In this document: one piece after another, positions 57,844 to 64,000 of the stretch
How positions within the stretch are numbered: the first letter of the stretch is position 1
Layout: the number at the start of each line of letters is the position of its first letter
Assembly (NCBI RefSeq): GCF_011064615.1
Contig: NZ_JAALJH010000012.1
Coordinates: 62,001-126,000, forward strand
Direction of reading: 5' to 3'
Source: Aquisphaera insulae
Lineage (GTDB): Bacteria > Planctomycetota > Planctomycetia > Isosphaerales > Isosphaeraceae
Length of the DNA stretch: 64,000 nucleotides
Notes under the pieces: generated by a model
The model's input: only the letters and a program-made list of their open reading frames with translations
Databases searched by the model: none
What the model was told of the DNA's origin: nothing
Program-made: the position numbers and the translations under genes

Positions 57844-59813
57844 CGACGCTGGGAAGCATCCTCCGCGGCCATGCGGCACGCCTGACCGCCCTGGCGATCA
57901 TCCTCCCCCTGTACGGCCTGGCGCGGCAGCCCGAGTCGTCGGGCACCGAGCTATCGCGCCTCGCGGGGCGGTTCCGGTTCGTCCGCCGACCTCTCCCCGA
58001 ACCTCCGGGCGATCTCTCGCGGATCGTCCGCCCGGTCCATCCCAGCCTGAAGCGGATCGAGTCGTGGATCTCCTCGGTCGGCGCATCGGTCGCGCTCAAT
58101 GACCTGGACGGCGACGGCCTGCCCAACGATGTCGCCTACGTGGACACGCGGGCCGACCGGGTCGTGATCGGGCCGGCCCCTGGCACTGGCGGGCGGTTCG
58201 AGCCTTTCGTCCTGGGTCCAGAGCCTTTGCGCCACGACCCGGCCACGATGGCCCCCATGGGCTGCCTGCCCGGTGATCTCAATGAGGACGGCCTGATGGA
58301 CATCCTGGTCTACTACTGGGGGCGTCCGCCCGTCGCATTCTTGCGGAAGCACGAGGGGGGACAGGCCGGGCGGCTCGCCAGGACAGGCTACGTGGCACGG
58401 GAGATCGCGCCGGAGGGAGGCCGATGGTTCACCAATTCCGCCACGCTGGCCGATCTGGATGGCGACGGCCATGCCGACCTGATCGTCGGCAACTACTTCC
58501 CCGACGATGCCCATGTCCTGGACGCCCGGGCGGGGGGCGTGGAGGAGATGCAGCATTCGATGTCCCGCGCCGACAACGGCGGGCGCAAGCACCTGCTCCG
58601 CTGGGTTGACGCCGTGGGGGGGCCTGAGCCGACGGTCCGATTCGCGGACGTCGAAGGGGCGCTCGACGACCTTGGGGGGTACGGCTGGACGCTGGCCGTC
58701 GGAGCGGCGGATCTCGACGGCGACCTCCTGCCCGAGATCTACCTTGCCAACGACTTCGGCCCCGACCGGCTGCTGCACAATCGGTCCCGGCCCGGCGAGT
58801 TCCGCTTCTCCCTCCTGGAGGGACGGAGGACGCTCGCAACGCCCAGCTCCAAGGTCCTTGGCCGTGACTCCTTCAAGGGAATGGGTGTCGACTTCGGCGA
58901 CCTGAACGGCGACGGGATCCTTGACATCTTCGTGAGCAACATCGCCGCCGACTATGCGCTGGAGGAGAGCCATTTCGCCTTCCTGGGCACCGGCGAGCTG
59001 GGGCGGATGGGAGAGGGCGTCGCCCCGTTCCATGACGAGAGCGAGCGGCTCGGCCTGTCGCGCAGCTCGTGGGGCTGGGACGCGAAGCTCGCCGATTTCG
59101 ACAACGACGGGGGCCCTGAGGTGATTCAGGCCCTCGGCTTCGTCCGAGGGACGGTCGATCGCTGGCCCGAGCTGCAGGAGCTGGCGATGGGCAACGACGT
59201 GTTCCTGCAAGATCCTCGGAACTGGCCTAGGTTCCAGCCCGGCGACGACCTCTGCGGCCATCCTCGCAATCTCTTCGCCGTTCGTGACGGCGGGGGGCGC
59301 TACCGGGACATCGCCTCGAGCCTGGGGCTGGAGGAGCCGGGCGTGAGCCGGGGGATTGCCGTCGCCGACATCGACGGCGACGGCAGGCTCGAATTCGCGG
59401 TCGCGAATCAATGGGCCCCCTCGTCGCTCTACGTCAACGAGGGCTCGCCCGCCGGTGCGTTCCTGGGACTGCACCTCCTGTTGCCGGTGGACCGGAGCCG
59501 GGACGGGCCGACCCGATCCCGGCCCGGCCATCCGGGCGTCGACATCTCCGGGCGTCCCGCGCTCGGGGCCGCCGCCCTCGTCGAGCTGCCCGACGGGCGC
59601 ACGCTGAGAGGCCAGGTCGACGGCGGCAACGGCCACTCGGGGAAGCGAAGCTCCGATCTGCACTTCGGGCTTGGCCCGCTCACGCCCGGGAGCGTGCTCA
59701 GGGTCGAGCTGAGCTGGCGTGACTCCGAGGGCCGGGTCCGTCGCGAGACGCTTCAGCTCGCCCCCGGCTGGCACAGCGTCCTCCTGAGAGGTCCTCAACG
59801 GGTGGTGGACTAA
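57840..59813 (+). CDS. unbV: Enediyne biosynthesis protein E4/UnbV (FG-GAP, ASPIC/UnbV domain), 657 aa
   Basis: ATG 57840 overlaps the E3 stop. An N-terminal hydrophobic segment (about 10-27) suggests export or anchoring. The body is an FG-GAP/VCBS beta-propeller with repeated calcium-binding Asp loops: ALNDLDGDGLPNDVAYVDTR, GDLNEDGLMDILVYYWG, ADLDGDGHADLIVGNYF, GDLNGDGILDIFVSN and ADIDGDGRLEFAVANQW. The C-terminus (LVELPDGRTLRGQVDGGNGH, SSDLHFGLG) matches the ASPIC/UnbV domain. In enediyne clusters UnbV is the second core gene; its function is unknown, though mutants in actinomycete clusters lose production. Confidence 0.88.
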   Translation: MTTLGSILRGHAARLTALAIILPLYGLARQPESSGTELSRLAGRFRFVRRPLPEPPGDLSRIVRPVHPSLKRIESWISSVGASVALNDLDGDGLPNDVAYVDTRADRVVIGPAPGTGGRFEPFVLGPEPLRHDPATMAPMGCLPGDLNEDGLMDILVYYWGRPPVAFLRKHEGGQAGRLARTGYVAREIAPEGGRWFTNSATLADLDGDGHADLIVGNYFPDDAHVLDARAGGVEEMQHSMSRADNGGRKHLLRWVDAVGGPEPTVRFADVEGALDDLGGYGWTLAVGAADLDGDLLPEIYLANDFGPDRLLHNRSRPGEFRFSLLEGRRTLATPSSKVLGRDSFKGMGVDFGDLNGDGILDIFVSNIAADYALEESHFAFLGTGELGRMGEGVAPFHDESERLGLSRSSWGWDAKLADFDNDGGPEVIQALGFVRGTVDRWPELQELAMGNDVFLQDPRNWPRFQPGDDLCGHPRNLFAVRDGGGRYRDIASSLGLEEPGVSRGIAVADIDGDGRLEFAVANQWAPSSLYVNEGSPAGAFLGLHLLLPVDRSRDGPTRSRPGHPGVDISGRPALGAAALVELPDGRTLRGQVDGGNGHSGKRSSDLHFGLGPLTPGSVLRVELSWRDSEGRVRRETLQLAPGWHSVLLRGPQRVVD

Positions 59814-59816
59814 CCA

Positions 59817-60785
59817 ATGCCAGCTTCCAACGGATCGCCGAGCCTGCCGGGACGCCTGCCCGCGCTGCGTCGCTTCGCCGCGGCCATCACCATCCTGAAT
59901 CTCCTTGGGCATCTCGTCCTCGGCTTCGAGCAATCGTGGGCGCAGCCGCTGGTGGCGGTCGCGACGGCTTACGGCGTGGAGTTGCTGCTCGAGGCCGTGG
60001 GTGCCTGGGCCGAACGTCGACCGCCCCGGTTCCTCGGCGGGGGGCTGGCGCTCGTCGATTTCCTGCTCCCGTCGCACATCACCGGGCTGGCGATCTCGAT
60101 GCTCCTCTACGCGAACGATCGTCTCTGGCCGATCGCCTTCGCGGCGGCGGTCGGCGTCGGCTCGAAGGTGCTGGTCCGCGTCCCCGTCGGGCGCGGGGCC
60201 CCCCATTGCCTCAACCCGTCGAACACGGGGATCGCCGTCACGCTGCTGCTGTTCCCCTGGGTCGGGATCGCCCCGCCCTACCAGTTCACGGAGAACCTCG
60301 AAGGGATGGGCGACTGGATCCTGCCGATGGTCATCGTCGTGTCGGGGACCTTCCTGAACACCCGGTTCACCGGGAAGCTGCCGCTGATCCTGGGATGGCT
60401 CGGCGGCTTCTTCACCCAGGCGGCGGTGCGGAGCCTGCTCCTCGGCACGCCGCTCGTGGCCGCTTGCCTGCCGGCCACGGGGATGGCCTTCCTGCTATTC
60501 ACGTTCTACATGGCCACCGACCCGGCGACGACTCCGACCGGGACGCGCGACCAGTTCGCCTTCGGAGCGGCGATCGCCGGGGTGTACGGCCTGTTGATGG
60601 CGGCACACGTGGTGTTTGGCCTGTTCTTCTCGCTGCTGGCGGTCTGCTCGATTCGGGGCGTGTGGCTGTTGCTGCTCGCCGCGCTGCGGGCGCCGGCGCC
60701 GTCGGCCGTGTCGTCGGTCGCGCCGTCGTCGTTGCCCGGCCGCCCCGTGATCGCACGGACGTCGTTATTAGAAGTGATGGAGTGA
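59817..60785 (+). CDS. unbU: Enediyne biosynthesis protein E5/UnbU (RnfD/NqrB-like), 322 aa
   Basis: ATG 59817, three bases after the E4 stop. About eight membrane helices. Segments such as PHCLNPSNTGIAVTLLLFPW and FYMATDPATTPTGTRDQFAF are hallmarks of the RnfD/NqrB family: the S/T-x-T region after FYMATDP corresponds to the covalent flavin site of that family. UnbU is the third enediyne core gene and has been proposed to move electrons or cofactors in the membrane; unproven. The C-terminus is a disordered Ala/Pro/Ser tail. The PKS gene follows after 2 bases. Confidence 0.87.
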   Translation: MPASNGSPSLPGRLPALRRFAAAITILNLLGHLVLGFEQSWAQPLVAVATAYGVELLLEAVGAWAERRPPRFLGGGLALVDFLLPSHITGLAISMLLYANDRLWPIAFAAAVGVGSKVLVRVPVGRGAPHCLNPSNTGIAVTLLLFPWVGIAPPYQFTENLEGMGDWILPMVIVVSGTFLNTRFTGKLPLILGWLGGFFTQAAVRSLLLGTPLVAACLPATGMAFLLFTFYMATDPATTPTGTRDQFAFGAAIAGVYGLLMAAHVVFGLFFSLLAVCSIRGVWLLLLAALRAPAPSAVSSVAPSSLPGRPVIARTSLLEVME

Positions 60786-60787
60786 GC

Positions 60788-63700
60788 ATGTCACAGGCCA
60801 TCGCCCTGGTCGGTCTTGGCTGCGTCTACCCCGACGCGTGTTCGCCCGTCGAGCTCTGGGAGAACGTGCTGGCGGGGCGACGCGCGTTCCGTCGCCTGCC
60901 CCCGGAACGGCTCCGGGCGGAGGATTACTGGTCGGCCGACCGCGCCGCCGCCGATCGGACCTATTCGGTCCAGGCCGCGCTGATCGAGGGCTACGAGTTC
61001 GACCGCGTCGGCTTCCGGGTCTCGGGGGAGAGCTACCGGACGGCGGACCTGGCGCACTGGCTGGCGCTGGACGTGGCCGCGAGGGCCCTGAAGGAGGCCG
61101 GGTTCGAAGGGGGGCGCGGCCTGCCGCGCGACGCCACCGGCGTGTTCCTGGGGAACACGCTGACCGGGGAGTTCTCGCGGGCACAGGCGCTGCGGCTCCG
61201 CTGGCCCTATGTCGGCCGGGTGGTCGAATCCGCCCTGAGCCGAGAGGGTTGGCCGCCGGAGCGTCGGCGGGACTTCCTGGGGCGGCTCGAGGTGCAATTC
61301 AAGGCGCCGTTCCCCCCCGTGTGGGAGGAGACCCTGGCCGGGGGCCTCTCGAACACCATCGCGGGCCGGATCTGCAACCATTTCGACTTCAAGGGGGGTG
61401 GCTACACGGTCGACGGGGCATGTGCATCCTCGCTGCTGGCGGTGGGCCATGCCTGCTCGGCCCTGGCCGCGGGCGACCTTGACGTCGCGCTCGCGGGCGG
61501 GGTCGACCTGAGCCTCGACCCGTTCGAGCTGGTCGGATTCGCCAAGGCCGGGGCGCTGGCCGAGGACGCGATGCGGGTCTATGACGCGCGAGCCGCCGGG
61601 TTCTGGCCGGGCGAGGGTTGCGGGGTCGTGGTGCTGATGAGGCTCGTCGATGCGATGGCTCGGCGCCTGCGGGTGATCGCGACCATCCGGGGCTGGGGTA
61701 TCTCGTCCGACGGCCGGGGGGGGATCACGCGCCCGGAAGTCGAGGGGCAGCTCCTCGCGATCCGCCGGGCCTACCGCCGGGCCGGCTTCGGGATCGAGAC
61801 GGTCTCCTACTTCGAGGGGCACGGCACCGGGACCGCTGTCGGCGACGCGACCGAGCTTCGTGCGTTGGGCCGCGCGATCCGCGAGGCCGCGGCCGAAGGC
61901 CCCCCGGCCGTCGTCGGCTCGATCAAGGCCAACATCGGCCACACCAAGGCCGCGGCTGGCGTCGCGGGGCTGATCAAGGCGGCCACGGCCCTCGACGCCC
62001 AGCTCCTGCCGCCGACCACGGGCTGCGAGCAGCCCCATCCCGAGCTGACGGCCGACTCTCCGCCGCTTCGAATCCTGAAGAAGGGCCGGCCCTGGCCCGC
62101 CGACCGGCCGCTCCGGGCGGGCGTCAGCGCCATGGGCTTCGGGGGGATCAACGTCCACATCGTTCTCGAGTCGCCCGCCGGGGAGCGGCGTACGGGCATC
62201 CGGCCCCGCGAGGCGGCCGCGCTTCGCTCGGCCCAGGATGCGGAACTCTTCCTCCTGGGCGCGAAAGACAATGAAGGCCTGAGGGCCCGCGTCGATCATC
62301 TCCTGGCCTTCGCCCCGCGGCTGTCGCTGGCCGAGATGACCGACCTGGCGGCCCACCTGGCCGGTGAACTCGAAGAACGATCCGCCCGAGCGGCGATCGT
62401 GGCGTCGCGGCCCGATCAGCTTGCGTCGCGACTCGCGGCGCTGCGGGATCGGCTGCGAGTCGAGGACGCGCCCGAGGGCCGGGTCGAGCCGCGCTCCGGC
62501 GTCTTCCTCGGCATGGGCGCAACGCCGCCCCGCATCGCGTTCCTCTTCCCCGGCCAGGGCTCCCCGGCGACGCTCGACGGCGGGGCCTGGACCCGGCGAT
62601 TCCCGGCCGCGGCAGCCCGCTACAGCCTCGCGATGCTCCCCGCGCGGGGCGACGTCCGCTCGACCGACCTGGCACAGCCGGCGATCGTCGCCGCGTCCCT
62701 GGTCGCGCTCGGCATCCTCCGCGAAACGGGGGTCGAGGCCGAGGTCGCCGTGGGCCATAGCCTGGGCGAGCTGGTCGCGCTCCACTGGGCCGGGAGCTTC
62801 GATGCCGACGCCGCGCTGCGGATCGCGACGGCCCGGGGGAGGGCCATGGCCGATCTCCCCGAGGGGGGCGGCGCGATGGCCAGCATCGGGGCGGAACGAG
62901 TCGAGGTCGAGGCCCTCCTCAATGGCGAGCCCGTCGTGATCGCCGGCCTGAACGCCCGGCGTCAGACGGTCGTCTCGGGGGCCGAGGACGCGGTGAACGC
63001 GGTTGCCGAGAAGGCCCGCCGGCGCGGATTCGCGGCGACCCGGCTGCCGGTCTCGCACGCCTTCCACTCGCCGATGGTGGCCAGCGCCGTCGGGCCGCTG
63101 GCGCGGGCCCTCGCTCGCGAGCCTGTCGGGACGTTGGAGCGGACCGTCATCTCGACCGTGACCGGTGCTCGACTCGCCCGCGACGTCGACGTCCGCGACC
63201 TGCTCGTCCGGCAGGTGACCGGCCCGGTCCGGTTCCTGGAGGCGATGGACGAGGCGGCCCCGGGGGTCGACCTCGGGATCGAAGTCGGGCCGGGCCGCGT
63301 GCTGACGGGGCTGGCCGGCGAGCTCTTCCCGGCGCCGGTCGTATCCGTCGAGGCCGGCTCGGAGTCCCTGGCCGGGCTGCTGACCGTTCTCGGGGCGGCC
63401 TTCGCCCTCGGGGCCGCGGTCAATCCGGCTCCACTGTTCAAGGACCGACTGACGCGGCCCTTTCCGATCCCGTGGTCGCCGCGCTTCTTCATCAATCCTT
63501 GCGAACTGGCCCCGCTCCCCGAGCTGATGGCGGATTCGCCCATTGGCCGGGATGCTCCCCTGCCCCCGGTCGAGTCGCCCGCGGTCGCCCCTCGCCGCGG
63601 GCCCACGGAGTCGGTCCTCGACCTGGTCCGTCGTCGGCTGGCGGCCCGGGCCGAGTTGCCCATGCTGTCCGTGCGGGAGGACAGCCGGCTGCTGAGCGAC

Positions 63701-64000
63701 CTGCACCTGAACTCGATCACGGTGGGAGAGCTCGTGGCCGAGCTGGCCCGCGACGTGGACGTGGCGCCTCCGGTCGCGATGGGCGCGTATGCCAACGCTT
63801 CGGTCGCGGAGGTCGCGGGTGTTCTTGAGGATCTCGTCCGCGCGGGAGGCGGCGGGCATGAGGGACGGTCCGAGCCGTCCTGCCGCGGGGTCGCCACCTG
63901 GTTCCGGGCGTTCGCCCCCGTCCTGATCGAGCGGCCCATGGCGCGGCCGCGATCCGCCGGGCCATCGGGTCACTGGCAAGCGATCGCCGCCGGGCCCTGC
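60788..64000 (+). CDS. pksE: Enediyne iterative type I polyketide synthase PksE (3' end beyond window)
   Basis: ATG 60788, open to the window edge (1071 codons seen). KS domain: YTVDGACASSLLAV with Cys 212, EGHGTGTAVGDATEL with His 345 and ANIGHTKAAAG with His 385; GWGISSDGRGGITRPEVEG and FWPGEGCGVVVL are characteristic of enediyne KS domains. AT domain: FLFPGQGSP, VGHSLGELVAL with Ser 658, and HAFHSP (757-762), the malonyl-type signature. ACP: LLSDLHLNSITVGELV with phosphopantetheine Ser 976. A KR region appears to begin at about 1030. Expected next from family knowledge: KR, DH and an integrated phosphopantetheinyl transferase-like domain, not visible here. Confidence 0.95.
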   Translation, partial: MSQAIALVGLGCVYPDACSPVELWENVLAGRRAFRRLPPERLRAEDYWSADRAAADRTYSVQAALIEGYEFDRVGFRVSGESYRTADLAHWLALDVAARALKEAGFEGGRGLPRDATGVFLGNTLTGEFSRAQALRLRWPYVGRVVESALSREGWPPERRRDFLGRLEVQFKAPFPPVWEETLAGGLSNTIAGRICNHFDFKGGGYTVDGACASSLLAVGHACSALAAGDLDVALAGGVDLSLDPFELVGFAKAGALAEDAMRVYDARAAGFWPGEGCGVVVLMRLVDAMARRLRVIATIRGWGISSDGRGGITRPEVEGQLLAIRRAYRRAGFGIETVSYFEGHGTGTAVGDATELRALGRAIREAAAEGPPAVVGSIKANIGHTKAAAGVAGLIKAATALDAQLLPPTTGCEQPHPELTADSPPLRILKKGRPWPADRPLRAGVSAMGFGGINVHIVLESPAGERRTGIRPREAAALRSAQDAELFLLGAKDNEGLRARVDHLLAFAPRLSLAEMTDLAAHLAGELEERSARAAIVASRPDQLASRLAALRDRLRVEDAPEGRVEPRSGVFLGMGATPPRIAFLFPGQGSPATLDGGAWTRRFPAAAARYSLAMLPARGDVRSTDLAQPAIVAASLVALGILRETGVEAEVAVGHSLGELVALHWAGSFDADAALRIATARGRAMADLPEGGGAMASIGAERVEVEALLNGEPVVIAGLNARRQTVVSGAEDAVNAVAEKARRRGFAATRLPVSHAFHSPMVASAVGPLARALAREPVGTLERTVISTVTGARLARDVDVRDLLVRQVTGPVRFLEAMDEAAPGVDLGIEVGPGRVLTGLAGELFPAPVVSVEAGSESLAGLLTVLGAAFALGAAVNPAPLFKDRLTRPFPIPWSPRFFINPCELAPLPELMADSPIGRDAPLPPVESPAVAPRRGPTESVLDLVRRRLAARAELPMLSVREDSRLLSDLHLNSITVGELVAELARDVDVAPPVAMGAYANASVAEVAGVLEDLVRAGGGGHEGRSEPSCRGVATWFRAFAPVLIERPMARPRSAGPSGHWQAIAAGPC

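Noticed and set aside
60791..63979. A 1062-codon minus-strand frame opposite the PKS
   Set aside because: The plus strand encodes KS, AT and ACP with every catalytic residue; the opposite frame has only Arg/Asp/Gly-rich text.
1..64000. CRISPR arrays, integrases or intact insertion sequences
   Set aside because: No regularly spaced direct repeats and no transposase or recombinase motifs were seen.

Overview
The window is a high-GC chromosomal segment from a planctomycete, most likely of the Isosphaeraceae type. Several features point there: three large transmembrane Ser/Thr kinases with periplasmic-side repeat or enzyme domains, an ECF sigma factor translationally coupled to a kinase, a DUF1559 prepilin with the H-x9-DG tail, a DUF1080 lipoprotein, a PEP-CTERM protein, and abundant GTG starts. 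No tRNA, CRISPR array, integrase or intact insertion sequence was recognised. The assignment to a lineage is inference from gene content.

Left part (1-15179): a truncated Ser/Thr kinase; several small unknown genes, including a cysteine-less thioredoxin-fold protein and a tightly packed unknown pair; a GH29-like secreted glycosidase; a guanidinium exporter gene preceded by a well-formed guanidine-II (mini-ykkC) riboswitch; a PepSY protein-response regulator-histidine kinase operon; a BASS-family transporter; an ankyrin-type protein; a DUF5009 membrane acyltransferase-like protein; and a cytochrome P450.

Housekeeping block (15351-25349): SRP RNA, then dnaX, ybaB and recR, followed by rpoN. 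The dnaX gene carries an A10 run placed for tau/gamma frameshifting. After rpoN come an XRE regulator, a polyprenyl diphosphate synthase with a terminator, moaC, a GT39-like glycosyltransferase and a DNA-binding/receiver-domain fusion protein.

Middle (26022-43578): an FlgI-like/HEAT-repeat secreted protein, a WD40 gene remnant, a large glycosidase-like protein, a two-gene secreted-protein operon, and an Fbp-type iron ABC transport locus. That locus has two paralogous binding proteins and ends in three genes with 4-bp stop/start overlaps. Three inverted-repeat-bounded elements (234, 233 and 159 bp) lie here and at 20231; two of them have been incorporated into coding sequence.

Right part (43647-64000): a kinase fused to a formylglycine-generating-enzyme-like domain, an ECF sigma factor coupled to a kinase/WD40 protein, a DevBCA-type exporter on the minus strand, a PEP-CTERM protein, and then the most notable system. 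This is four packed genes in the order DUF1702 (E3/UnbL), FG-GAP/UnbV protein (E4), RnfD-like membrane protein (E5/UnbU) and an iterative PKS (PksE; KS-AT-ACP visible, running off the right edge). This is the conserved core cassette of enediyne biosynthesis, known mainly from actinomycetes. The rest of the pathway lies outside the window.
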